This document shows positions 6,956 to 13,963 of a stretch of 23,571 bases of DNA, in pieces; position 1 is the first letter of the stretch, and every line of letters starts with the position of its first letter. The stretch is from Blastococcus sp. (lineage in GTDB: Bacteria > Actinomycetota > Actinomycetes > Mycobacteriales > Geodermatophilaceae). Below the pieces are notes generated by a model that saw only the letters and a list, made by a program, of their open reading frames with translations, made no database searches and was not told the origin of the DNA. A program made the position numbers and the translations under genes. Where the stretch lies: NCBI GenBank assembly GCA_025963345.1, contig JAOPUS010000296.1, positions 1 through 23,571 of the forward strand, given 5' to 3'.

Positions 6956-7555
6956 CTACCGCCGGAGGCCGACATCCGGGCCGGGCCGCCGCCCCCACAG
7001 CAGCGTGTCCAGCGCGGTGCCGGCAGGCGTCTCCCGCCGGACCTGCTCCAGCCGGTCGACGTCGAGCTGGGCCGCGACGGGCGAGAGCCGCTCGACGCTG
7101 TGCAGGATGGCCGGCTCCTGCGGGCCACCCACGCCGGCAGACACGTTCTCGACGTCGTGTCCGAGCACGAGCAGCTGCCCACCGGGCCGCAGCCAGCTCA
7201 CCGCCCGGGTGAGCAGCGCCGTGGTCTCCGACTCGGCCAAGTGCAGGTAGGCGACCAGCACGAGGTCGAGGCTCGCCGGCCCGGCCGACCAGGTGGTCAC
7301 GTCCGCGGTCACCCACGTGACCCGGTCGGCTCCCGGCTGCGCCCGGCCGCGCGCCAGTCCGAGGTCGGAGAAGTCCACGGCGGTGACGCGCCAGCCGAGC
7401 CCGGTGAGCCACAGCGCGTGCCGGCCCTCGCCCGCCGCCAGGTCGACCGCATCCCCCGGAGGCAGGTCAGCGAGGAGTTCGGCGATCTGCGCGTTGGGTT
7501 CGGCCGACCACTGCTGCCGCTCGGCGTACCGCTCGTCCCAGTCCTCGGCCCGCAT
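6956..7555 (-). CDS. Class I SAM-dependent methyltransferase
   Basis: The 199-aa product has the Rossmann-type methyltransferase core. Motif I is AVDLAAGEGRHALWL at about 36-50, followed by WRVTAVDFS, the acidic end of strand 2 that binds the SAM ribose. LDLVLVAYLHL is the motif IV region and LRPGGQLLVLGHD the motif VI region. The head MRAEDWDERYAERQQWSAEPNA is typical of the Methyltransf_25 / tellurite-resistance-like group. The substrate is unknown. The ATG at 7555 is only 39 bases from the divergent gene at 7595, so both share a short promoter zone; the ribosome site is weak. Two very small ORFs follow on the same strand. Confidence 0.85.
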   Translation of the reverse strand: MRAEDWDERYAERQQWSAEPNAQIAELLADLPPGDAVDLAAGEGRHALWLTGLGWRVTAVDFSDLGLARGRAQPGADRVTWVTADVTTWSAGPASLDLVLVAYLHLAESETTALLTRAVSWLRPGGQLLVLGHDVENVSAGVGGPQEPAILHSVERLSPVAAQLDVDRLEQVRRETPAGTALDTLLWGRRPGPDVGLRR

Positions 7556-7594
7556 GCGCTGGAGTCTGTCGTACCCCCCTGGCACCGTGACCCC

Positions 7595-8659
7595 ATGACG
7601 TCGCTGCCGGAGGTCGCCCTGCTGCGGCTGGCGGCCCAGTGGGTGGCCGGGCCGGGGGCCGCCACCCCGGCCGAGGTGGTCCGGCGGCTCGGGGCCGTCC
7701 AGGGCCAGGACTTCCCCGGCGCGGTCACGTCGATCGCCCTGCGGACGGCGGACCGGCGCCGGAAGGACGTCGAGGTGGCTCTGGACGACGGCGAGATCGT
7801 CCGCTCGTGGCCGATGCGCGGGACGCTCCACGTGCTCGCCGCCGAGGATCTGCACTGGATGCTCGAACTGCTCGGCCCCCGGGCGATGGCGGGGCTGGCC
7901 GGCCGGCGAGAACGGCTCGATCTCACCGGGTCCGACGCCGAGCGCGCCCGGGAGGTCGTCACCGCGGCGCTGACCGGCGGTGGCCGGATGCAGCGGGCCG
8001 ACCTGCTGTCCGCGATCGACGACGGCGGTGTCGCGACCACCGGCCAGCGCGGCTACCACCTGCTCTGGTTCCTCGCGCAGACCGGCACGCTGTGCCTGGG
8101 TCCGACCGACGGCGCCGGTGAGCAGCTCTTCGTGCTCCTCGACGAGTGGGTCCGGGCACCGCGCCGGCTGACCGGCGAGGAGGCGCTGGGCGAGCTCGCA
8201 CGGCGCTTCTTCCTCGGGCACGGCCCGGCGACGGTCCAGGACCTGGCGCGGTGGGCCGGGATCACCCTGCGCGACGCCCGGACCGGGCTGGCGCTCGCCC
8301 GTCCGGAGCTCGTCGCGCTCGACGTCGACGGCGTCGAGCACCTTCTGGACCCGGCGACGCCCGACCGGTTGGCGGCCTGCCGCGAGGAGGCGGGCGGGCT
8401 GTTCCTGCTGCCCGGGTTCGACGAGTTCGTCCTGGGCTACGGCGACCGCCGGGCGATCCTCGACCCGGAGTTCGCCGGGCGCATCGCGCCGGGGAACAAC
8501 GGCATGTTCCGGTCCACCGTCGTCCATGGGGGGCGGATCGTCGGCACCTGGCAGTGGACCGGCCGCGGCGCGAAGCGGACGGTGACGGCGACTCCGTTCA
8601 CCTCGTTCCCCGACGCCCTCACGACCGAGGTCCTCGACTGCGCCGCCCGACTCCCCTAG
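7595..8659 (+). CDS. Winged-helix DNA-binding domain protein (HTH_42 / AlkZ-like family)
   Basis: The 354-aa product fits the HTH_42 family, which includes the AlkZ and YcaQ/AlkX DNA glycosylases. The early VQGQDFPGA (about 34-42) corresponds to the family's catalytic QxD/QxQ region, but QGQD is a variant, so glycosylase activity cannot be assumed. IVRSWPMRGTLHVLAAEDLHWML is the next conserved block. GPATVQDLARWAGI marks the second winged helix, and LLPGFDEFVLGYGDR and GRIVGTWQW the C-terminal barrel. The ATG at 7595 is preceded by only a weak ribosome site. Many actinobacterial paralogues of this family are uncharacterised; base-excision repair is the leading guess. It converges with the sigma/partner operon, with 3 bases between stop codons. 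Confidence 0.8.
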   Translation: MTSLPEVALLRLAAQWVAGPGAATPAEVVRRLGAVQGQDFPGAVTSIALRTADRRRKDVEVALDDGEIVRSWPMRGTLHVLAAEDLHWMLELLGPRAMAGLAGRRERLDLTGSDAERAREVVTAALTGGGRMQRADLLSAIDDGGVATTGQRGYHLLWFLAQTGTLCLGPTDGAGEQLFVLLDEWVRAPRRLTGEEALGELARRFFLGHGPATVQDLARWAGITLRDARTGLALARPELVALDVDGVEHLLDPATPDRLAACREEAGGLFLLPGFDEFVLGYGDRRAILDPEFAGRIAPGNNGMFRSTVVHGGRIVGTWQWTGRGAKRTVTATPFTSFPDALTTEVLDCAARLP

Positions 8660-8662
8660 CTC

Positions 8663-9271
8663 TCAGTCACAGGGGCCGGGGCGGGCCGACTCGTCAGCAG
8701 CCCGGAGCCGGACCTCGTGGGCCGCCTCGTCACCGAAGACGGCCTCGCCGGACGTCAGCAGGGTCACCGTGCCGCGCTGATACGGGTTGCCCCAGCCGGG
8801 CGGCGGGTTGCCCGCGCCGTCCACGAGGGGCGGGTCGGCCGCGAACCAGACGCCGCCGATGTCGGTGCCGAGCACGCCGCAGTGAGTGAGCAGGTCGAGC
8901 GGGTACGCCACGCCCACCTCGGGCGACGGCGGCGGGGCCAACACGTCCCCCGGACCGGCCGGCGCCTCGGCCGCTGCCCAGGTGTCGCTCTCCGGCAGCT
9001 CGGCCGAGCCTTCTGCGCCCGACTCCACGGATCCGGCGCTGGTGGCGGCGACCGGCTCGTTCCCGTCTCCGGTGACGAGCCAGACCGAGGCCGCCACGAC
9101 CGCCGCGGTGGCGGCGGCCACCAGAGTCGCCCCCCGCCACCGTCGGAGGGCGGCCCGCGGAGTCGCCGGCGTGGCGGAGCGCGCCGGGAGGTCTTCGCCC
9201 GTGGGCGCGTCCACCAGATCGGCGTACGCGCGGAGCGAGCTGCGGAGTCGCTGTTCCAACTCATCGGACAC
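8663..9271 (-). CDS. Membrane-anchored partner of the SigE-type sigma factor (putative anti-sigma-like protein)
   Basis: The 202-aa product has a cytoplasmic head of about 45 residues (MSDELEQRLRSSLRAYADLV), one membrane helix ATLVAAATAAVVAASVWLV, a Ser/Glu/Pro-rich linker and an outer domain with two cysteines (THCGVLGTDIGGVWFAADPP and the final GPCD) that could form a disulphide. The start overlaps the end of the sigma gene by 11 bases, implying translational coupling. The head resembles the short N-terminal segments of actinobacterial SigE-family partners, but there is no zinc-binding HxxxCxxC motif, so classical ZAS anti-sigma activity is not shown. The outer domain may sense a ligand. 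Role inferred from context. Confidence 0.7.
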   Translation of the reverse strand: MSDELEQRLRSSLRAYADLVDAPTGEDLPARSATPATPRAALRRWRGATLVAAATAAVVAASVWLVTGDGNEPVAATSAGSVESGAEGSAELPESDTWAAAEAPAGPGDVLAPPPSPEVGVAYPLDLLTHCGVLGTDIGGVWFAADPPLVDGAGNPPPGWGNPYQRGTVTLLTSGEAVFGDEAAHEVRLRAADESARPGPCD

Positions 9272-9818
9272 GGCGGTCTCCCAGGTGCTTCTGCAGGGAC
9301 GCCAGGCCTCGGGAGGCGCTGGACTTCACGGTGCCCCGGGCGATCCCGAGTGCCGCCGCGATCTCGGCCTCGCTCAGCTCCGACCAGTAGCGCAGCACGA
9401 GCACCTCCCGTTGGCGCCGGGGCAGCGTCCGCAGCGCCTCGACGACCTCCCGGTACTCCTCGGTGAGCAGCACGGCGAGGTCGGCCGACGAGACGTCCTC
9501 GGGCGCGGCCGTGTGCAGATGGCGGCGGGCCACGCGACTGCGCCGGTAGAGCGTCCGGACGCCGTTGACCACCGACGTCCGCAGGTATCCCGTCGCCGCG
9601 GCCGGGTCGACCGCGTGCCAGCGGCGCTGCAGGGCGAGGAAGGCGTCCTGGACGACGTCCTCGGCCGTGCCCGGGTCGTCGGTGAGCAGCACCGCCAGGC
9701 GCAGCAGTGGGAGTCGCTGCGCCCGGTAGAGGTCGATCAGGGCGCCGTCCCACTCCGTCCCGACCGCGACCGGCTGGTCCACGACACCCGCCTCCCCCGC
9801 GCTCAGCGCGACCAGCAT
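9261..9818 (-). CDS. SigE-family (ECF) RNA polymerase sigma factor
   Basis: The 185-aa protein carries sigma-70 region 2 at about 28-95, with LLTDDPGTAEDVVQDAFLAL and the helix TGYLRTSVVNGVRTLYRR. Region 4 is at about 128-180 (LPRRQREVLVLRYWSELSE, then the helix-turn-helix EIAAALGIARGTVKSSASRG). Size and layout fit the actinobacterial SigE family. ATG 9818 is chosen because GGGAG lies upstream and the sequence above is not protein-like. The membrane protein gene overlapping its end probably controls it. The upstream dyad at 9844-9862 is a candidate control site. Targets are unknown. Confidence 0.85.
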   Translation of the reverse strand: MLVALSAGEAGVVDQPVAVGTEWDGALIDLYRAQRLPLLRLAVLLTDDPGTAEDVVQDAFLALQRRWHAVDPAAATGYLRTSVVNGVRTLYRRSRVARRHLHTAAPEDVSSADLAVLLTEEYREVVEALRTLPRRQREVLVLRYWSELSEAEIAAALGIARGTVKSSASRGLASLQKHLGDRRVR

Positions 9819-9843
9819 GATCCCGACTCCCTCTGCGTGGAAC

Positions 9844-9862
9844 GGTGCGGATACACCGCACC
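9844..9862. promoter_or_regulatory. Inverted repeat upstream of the sigma factor gene
   Basis: GGTGCGG (9844-9850) and CCGCACC (9856-9862) are perfect 7-bp arms around a 5-base centre, 26 bases before the sigma factor ATG. The position in the 5' leader suits an operator or a hairpin that affects translation. It could be chance in such GC-rich DNA. Confidence 0.3.
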
Positions 9863-9921
9863 CCGACGATGACTGGGACGCGCGAGCCGGGCCCGGGGTT
9901 GCCACGGCCGGGCAGCGAGCT

Positions 9922-10548
9922 TCAGATGCCGCTCGGCTCGCCGGCTCGACGGGCCTCGGCCGTCGCCCTCCGGCGTTCGAGGTGATCGACCAGCGCGACC
10001 CCCTCCTCCGCCCAGATCGCCTGCATCGCGGCCCGCTGGGCGAGGCCTCGGAACACGTGGGTCTTGAACGCGACGATGGCGTCGTGGTCCTCCGGCGCCG
10101 CTGCCTCCAGCCGGGTCTGCATCAGCGCCGTGCCGGCGGCCTCGAGGTCACGCAGGTGCGCCTCGTAGGAGGCGTGCGTCGCCCGGTAGTGATCATGCAG
10201 GGCCCGGAACTGGGCACGCGCCTGCTGGGGAGTGGCGAACTCCAGGAAGGCGGCCTTCACGTAGTCGGCCTCCCGCACCCGGCTGGACGGCGCGATCTCC
10301 ACGACCCAGCGGGCCACCTCGGCGCGGCCGGCGTCGGTGATGGAGTACGCCCGCTTGACCGCGCGGCCCCGGGGCACGTCGGTCGCCTGCACGAGGCCGT
10401 CCTCCTCGAGCCGCCGGAGCTCGGGGTAGATCTGCGAGTGCGGCGCCTGCCAGAGGTGGCCGACCGAGACGTCGAACTGCTTGGCCAGGTCGTACCCGGT
10501 CATGGGGCGGGCGGTGAGCAGGCACAGCAGGCTCTCGCGAAGCGACAT
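9922..10548 (-). CDS. PadR-family transcriptional regulator
   Basis: The 208-aa protein has the PadR winged helix near its start: LRESLLCLLTARPMTGYDLAKQF, HSQIYPELRRLEEDGLV as recognition helix and RAYSITDAGRAEVARW as wing and following helix. A long alpha-helical C-terminal part (about 95-190) fits the PadR_C (Vir_act_alpha_C) dimerisation domain, placing it among the longer PadR proteins. ATG 10548 is chosen because a purine-rich GGAGAGG lies upstream and MSLRESLLCLL is the normal start. PadR proteins usually repress a neighbouring gene and release on binding phenolic acids or drugs. The divergent neighbour here is a 4,5-dihydroxyphthalate-decarboxylase-like gene, a plausible target. Confidence 0.87.
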   Translation of the reverse strand: MSLRESLLCLLTARPMTGYDLAKQFDVSVGHLWQAPHSQIYPELRRLEEDGLVQATDVPRGRAVKRAYSITDAGRAEVARWVVEIAPSSRVREADYVKAAFLEFATPQQARAQFRALHDHYRATHASYEAHLRDLEAAGTALMQTRLEAAAPEDHDAIVAFKTHVFRGLAQRAAMQAIWAEEGVALVDHLERRRATAEARRAGEPSGI

Positions 10549-10586
10549 GACCCTGCGTCCTCTCCTAGGGCACCGGCGGCGCGTGG

Positions 10587-10629
10587 CCGGACCGTAGGTC
10601 CGGTGTCCGGAGAGTGTCAATCCATACAC
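10587..10629 (-). promoter_or_regulatory. Probable padR promoter with two dyads (candidate PadR operator)
   Basis: On the minus strand TTGACA (10620-10615) and TACGGT (10596-10591), 18 bases apart, resemble a housekeeping -35/-10 pair. The dyad CCGGACC-GTA-GGTCCGG (10587-10603) covers the -10. GTGT-N8-ACAC (10614-10629) overlaps the -35 and has the same geometry as the ATGT-N8-ACAT PadR operator form. Both placements would suit self-repression. Confidence 0.45.
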
Positions 10630-10688
10630 ACGTTTGCCCGGGACACCGCACTGTCGACGCTCTATATGTGGTGTGGCTCACGTCAGTG

Positions 10689-10700
10689 TTGACATACTTT
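10689..10700 (+). promoter_or_regulatory. Possible promoter element for the decarboxylase-like gene
   Basis: TTGACA at 10689-10694 is a perfect -35 sequence, but no good -10 lies 16-18 bases downstream. Alternatively TACTTT at 10695-10700 may be the -10. TATGT (10665-10669) and ACATA (10692-10696) form a loose dyad around this zone. The exact promoter cannot be fixed from sequence. Confidence 0.25.
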
Positions 10701-10733
10701 GTGAACCCGCCACCCCACCCCTCAGGAGCCGGC

Positions 10734-10763
10734 ATGTCGCACCGCGAGCAGGTCCGCCCGTGA
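10734..10763 (+). CDS. Possible 9-codon upstream ORF coupled to the decarboxylase-like gene
   Basis: ATG 10734 has a good ribosome site (AGGAG, six bases upstream) and encodes MSHREQVRP before TGA. Its stop overlaps the GTG start of the next gene as GTGA, the classic layout for coupled translation. The large gene's own GTG lacks a comparably good ribosome site. It might be a leader ORF, or chance. Confidence 0.35.
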   Translation: MSHREQVRP

Positions 10764-11755
10764 GCCGCCTGCCCCTCACCCTGGCCTGCCAGCCCTACGA
10801 CCGGATGGCGGCGCTGCGCGACGGTTCCGCCCCGATCCGCGGCGTTGATCTCAACTTCCTGCCGCTGCCGGTCGAGGAGACCTTCTACCGGATGCTCCGG
10901 TTCCAGGAGTTCGACGCCGCCGAGCTCTCGCTGTCCAGCTACGTGCTGACCCTGGCGCAGGAGAACCCGCCGTTCGTCGCCCTGCCGGTTTTCCCGTCGA
11001 GGGCCTATCGGCACAGCGGCATCTACGTCCGCGAGGGCTCGCCCCTGCACGACCCCTCCGAGCTGCCCGGCCTGACGGTCGGGGTGCCGGAGTACCAGAT
11101 CACCGCCGCCGTGTGGATCCGCGGCATTCTCCAGGAGCACTACGGCGTCGGCGTCTCCTCGGTGCGCTACCGCACCGGCGGGCTCGACGATCCGGGCCGC
11201 ACGGAGAAGGTCGCCCTCGATCTCCCGGACGAGGTCGACGTCCGGCCGATCGGCAACGGGCAGACCCTCTCCCAGATGCTCCTGGACGGCGAGATCGACG
11301 CCCTGTACAGCGCGCGGAACCCGGGCCCCTACAACCTCCCCGGCCACGGCGGCCTGCGCCGGCTGTTCGACGCACCGGGTCAGGCGGAGCGGGCCTACGC
11401 GCGGGAGACCGGGATCTTCCCGATCATGCACACCCTCGTGCTGCGCCGGGACGTCTACGAGCGGGCCCCGTGGGTGGCGCAGGAGCTCTACCTCGCCTGC
11501 ACCCGCAGCAAGGACGCAGCCCTCCGGCAGATCTCGGAGACGGCCTCGCTCATCACGATGCTGCCGTGGCTCCCCGAGCACGCGGAGGAGTCCGCCGCCG
11601 TCCTCGGTTCGGACTGGTGGCCCTACGGCGTAGAGCCCAACCGCCCGACCCTCGAGACCTTCCTCGGCTACTCCGCCGACCAGGGTCTGGCGGCCCGCAC
11701 CTACCGCCCCGAGGAGCTGTTCGCGCCCGAGACACTGGAGCGGTTCACGATCTGA
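10760..11755 (+). CDS. 4,5-dihydroxyphthalate decarboxylase-like protein (periplasmic-binding-protein fold)
   Basis: The 331-aa product matches the 4,5-dihydroxyphthalate decarboxylase-like family throughout: LACQPYDRMAAL at the start, FDAAELSLSSYVLTLA, ALPVFPSRAYRHSGIYV, VGVPEYQITAAVWIRGILQEHYGV, MLLDGEIDALYSAR and TGIFPIMHTLVLRRDVYERAPWVAQELY. The fold is that of substrate-binding proteins, but no signal peptide or lipobox is present, so it is probably cytosolic. True enzymes of the family remove CO2 from phthalate breakdown products; many homologues are wrongly named and may act on other aromatic or small acids. The start GTG 10760 gives the family-typical length and overlaps a 9-codon ORF. 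The divergent PadR gene, and the FUSC remnant and MHS transporter downstream, suit aromatic-acid metabolism, but this is inference. Confidence 0.82.
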   Translation: MSRLPLTLACQPYDRMAALRDGSAPIRGVDLNFLPLPVEETFYRMLRFQEFDAAELSLSSYVLTLAQENPPFVALPVFPSRAYRHSGIYVREGSPLHDPSELPGLTVGVPEYQITAAVWIRGILQEHYGVGVSSVRYRTGGLDDPGRTEKVALDLPDEVDVRPIGNGQTLSQMLLDGEIDALYSARNPGPYNLPGHGGLRRLFDAPGQAERAYARETGIFPIMHTLVLRRDVYERAPWVAQELYLACTRSKDAALRQISETASLITMLPWLPEHAEESAAVLGSDWWPYGVEPNRPTLETFLGYSADQGLAARTYRPEELFAPETLERFTI

Positions 11756-11856
11756 CCCGGGGGCCGAGACCGGCAGTGGTCGCTGTGGGACACGGGGGGC
11801 CGTCGCGCTCGGTGCGTCCACCGCCGTCTACGGACACGCGTTCCCTACCGCCGACG

Positions 11857-12389
11857 GGCGATCGTGGTTGCCGGTAGCGGGGTCGCGCTCTCGGTGGCCG
11901 GGGCGCCCTGACCGGTCACCACCCGGTCGCCCTCTTCCTGGTCTGCGGCGCGCTCGACGGGGCCGCCGCCGTCGCGACCGGCATCTGACGGATCGGGCCG
12001 CCCGGCCCCCTCGGCCTCGTACTGGTCTGCGGTGGCTGCAGCGCGCTCGCGGCGCAGCCGTCCGACGTCGGCGTCCATCTGCTTGCCGCCGCGGGTGGCG
12101 CGGCACTGGCCTGGAACGCCGGGCTGTCGAGGCCGCCGAGCGCACGGTCGCCGCGGTCGAACGGAACGGCCTGGGCAGCACGCGCCATGGCTGCCGACCG
12201 CGATCGGGATCGGCGCCGGCGCGGCGGCCGCCGGGCTGCTCGCGACCGCCGTCGGCCTGCCCAACCCCTACTGGGCCACCACCACCGCGGTTGCCGTCCA
12301 GCTGGGCACCGGGGCCCCGGGGGACCCGCGGGCGGCGCACCGGGTCACCGGCGTCGTCGTCGGTGTCCTGATCGCCGGCCTGAGAGCTA
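11857..12389 (+). pseudogene. Wrecked FUSC-family (fusaric/aromatic acid exporter type) gene
   Basis: The remnant is spread over three frames. It starts around IVVAGSGVALSVAGA and hits TGA at 11909. A one-base shift gives LTGHHPVALFLVCGALDGAA, followed by an in-frame TGA at 11986 and then GPLGLVLVCGG and HLLAAAGGAALAWNAG. After a further shift near 12120-12190 it reads IGIGAGAAAAGLLATAVGLP, then NPYWATTTAVAVQLGTGAPG and RVTGVVVGVLIAGL. The NPYWA/T block followed by RVTG is typical of the FUSC membrane domain. Similarity ends at about 12382, a few bases before the 56-bp palindrome at 12393, and the rest of the gene is missing. There are three or more lesions plus truncation, so it is not functional. 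FUSC proteins export aromatic acids, consistent with its PadR/decarboxylase and MHS neighbours. Confidence 0.7.
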
Positions 12390-12392
12390 CAG

Positions 12393-12448
12393 GGGTGTTC
12401 CTCGTGCTTCCGCCGTCCTGCAGGACCCCGGATGCACGAGGAACACCC
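12393..12448. repeat. 56-bp near-perfect palindrome (cruciform-type repeat)
   Basis: The outer arms GGGTGTTCCTCGTGC (12393-12407) and GCACGAGGAACACCC (12434-12448) are exact reverse complements. Inside, all pairs match except 12408/12433, 12413/12428 and 12414/12427, and the centre is GTCCTGCAGGAC. In total 25 of 28 base pairs match with no loop. It sits exactly where FUSC similarity ends and 108 bases before the MHS gene. It is too long and symmetrical for an ordinary operator; a mobile palindromic repeat or a strong hairpin terminator are the main options. Confidence 0.65.
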
Positions 12449-12555
12449 AGAGAGCGGGACGCGTCAGCCGCGGCCGACCGTTTCGTTTTGACGGCGGCTC
12501 GAAGATGGCGGACTGTGACGGCCGCCACATCGTTCCCACGGAAGGGAGCTCTCCG

Positions 12556-13923
12556 ATGAGCACGAACGTGAACGCGTCGGACGGTCCGGACACCGCCGGA
12601 CGGCGCGACCCGGGCACCGTCGCCCGCTCGCAGCGCACCAAAGCGGCCGTCGCCAGCACCATCGGGACGACGATCGAGTGGTACGACTTCTTCCTCTACG
12701 GAACCGCGGCCGCACTGGTCTTCCCGCACGTGTTCTTCCCGAACTCGTCGAACCTGGCCGGCACCCTGGCCTCGTTCTCCACCTATTTCGTCGGCTTCGC
12801 CGCGCGGCCCGTGGGTGCGGCGATCTTCGGGCACTACGGCGACCGGATCGGCCGCAAGGCCGCGCTGATCGCGACCCTGAGCCTGATGGGCGTCGCGACG
12901 GCGCTCATGGGCGTGCTTCCCGGCTACGACACGATCGGCCCGCTGGCACCCGTCCTGCTCGTGGTGCTGCGCATCGTGCAGGGCATCGGGGTCGGCGGTG
13001 AATGGGGCGGCTCGGTGCTGATGTCGATGGAGTGGGGCTCGGCCCGGCGCCGCGGGTTCATGGCCAGCCTGCCCCAGCTCGGCGTCCCGATCGGGCTGTT
13101 GCTGTCCACCCTCGCCGTCCGAGTGGTCTCGGGAGTCGCCGGCCAGGAGGCGTTCGACGCATGGGCCTGGCGGATCCCGTTCCTGATCAGCGTCGTCCTG
13201 GTCGGCATCGGCCTGTACGTCCGGCTGGCCGTGCTCGAGACACCGCACTTCGCCCGTCTGCGCAAGGAGAACACGGTCGTGAAGCGGCCGGTGCTGGAGG
13301 TCCTGCGCACCCAGCCCCGCGCTGTGGCGACATCGGCGCTCATCCGGATGGCGGAGCAGGCGCCGTTCTACCTGTTCATCACCTTCGTGCTGGCCTACGG
13401 CACGGAGGAGCTGGGCCTGAACCGCAACGACCTGCTCAACGACACCCTGATCGCCGCCGCGATCGGCTTCATCAGCGTGCCGCTCTTCGGGTACCTCTCG
13501 GACGTGTTCGGACGTCGCCGGGTCTACGGCACCGGCATCGTCCTGGTCGGTCTGTTCGCCTTCCCGTACTACGCGCTGCTCAACAGCCGCCAGAACGGCC
13601 TCATTCTGCTCGCGATCGTTCTGTCGCTGGTGCTGCACGACATCATGTACGGCCCGCAGGCGGCGCTGATCGCCGAGACATTCGGTACCGGCGTCCGGTA
13701 CAGCGGCGCCGGGCTGGGCTACCAGCTCGCGTCGGTGATCGCGGGGGGACCCGCGCCGCTCATCGCCACGGCGATCCTCGCCGCGACCGGCGAATCGACC
13801 TGGATATCGCTGTACATCATCGGGTGCGCCGTGGTGTCCCTGATCGGCCTGCTGCTCATGCCGAAGCCACACGCCAGCGTCGAGGCCGACGCCGAGGAGC
13901 TCGAACGGGACCTGGCTCGCTGA
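12556..13923 (+). CDS. MHS-family MFS transporter (metabolite:proton symporter)
   Basis: The 455-aa product is a 12-helix MFS protein of the MHS type. The marks are the opening ASTIGTTIEWYDFFLYGTAAAL, FVGFAARPVGAAIFGHYGDRIGRKAAL with the loop 2-3 motif, and RIVQGIGVGGEWGGSVLMSMEW, the signature of this family. The later GYLSDVFGRRRVYG repeats the loop motif before helix 9. MHS proteins import organic acids and related compounds (shikimate, proline betaine, alpha-ketoglutarate, aromatic acids) with protons. The ATG at 12556 follows AGGGAG by seven bases and starts a short polar tail before helix 1; the frame extends upstream, but through the FUSC wreck and palindrome. An aromatic acid is a fair guess for substrate from the neighbours only. 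A strong hairpin follows the stop. Confidence 0.9.
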   Translation: MSTNVNASDGPDTAGRRDPGTVARSQRTKAAVASTIGTTIEWYDFFLYGTAAALVFPHVFFPNSSNLAGTLASFSTYFVGFAARPVGAAIFGHYGDRIGRKAALIATLSLMGVATALMGVLPGYDTIGPLAPVLLVVLRIVQGIGVGGEWGGSVLMSMEWGSARRRGFMASLPQLGVPIGLLLSTLAVRVVSGVAGQEAFDAWAWRIPFLISVVLVGIGLYVRLAVLETPHFARLRKENTVVKRPVLEVLRTQPRAVATSALIRMAEQAPFYLFITFVLAYGTEELGLNRNDLLNDTLIAAAIGFISVPLFGYLSDVFGRRRVYGTGIVLVGLFAFPYYALLNSRQNGLILLAIVLSLVLHDIMYGPQAALIAETFGTGVRYSGAGLGYQLASVIAGGPAPLIATAILAATGESTWISLYIIGCAVVSLIGLLLMPKPHASVEADAEELERDLAR

Positions 13924-13931
13924 CGAACAGC

Positions 13932-13957
13932 CTGGCGGCGGGCGTCCCCGCCGCCAG
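13932..13957. terminator. Hairpin terminator between convergent genes
   Basis: CTGGCGGCGGG (13932-13942) and CCCGCCGCCAG (13947-13957) are perfect 11-bp arms around the loop CGTC. It starts 8 bases after the MHS stop and ends 6 bases before the stop of the minus-strand Ddn-like gene, so it can serve both. It has no T-tract, as is common in high-GC actinobacteria. Confidence 0.75.
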
Positions 13958-13963
13958 TGGGGT

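Noticed and set aside
5870..8659. Plus-strand open frame of 929 aa
   Set aside because: Only its last 354 residues (from ATG 7595) look like a protein; the front half overlaps the phosphoribosyltransferase in another frame.
7595..8659. Calling this gene an AlkZ DNA glycosylase
   Set aside because: The catalytic-region motif is QGQD rather than a clean QxD/QxQ match I can confirm, and the family is large and mostly uncharacterised.
12268..13872. Antisense open frame of 534 aa opposite the MHS transporter
   Set aside because: The composition (Gln/His/Asp/Arg-rich) is that of a shadow of a membrane protein. The plus strand encodes a clear family member.
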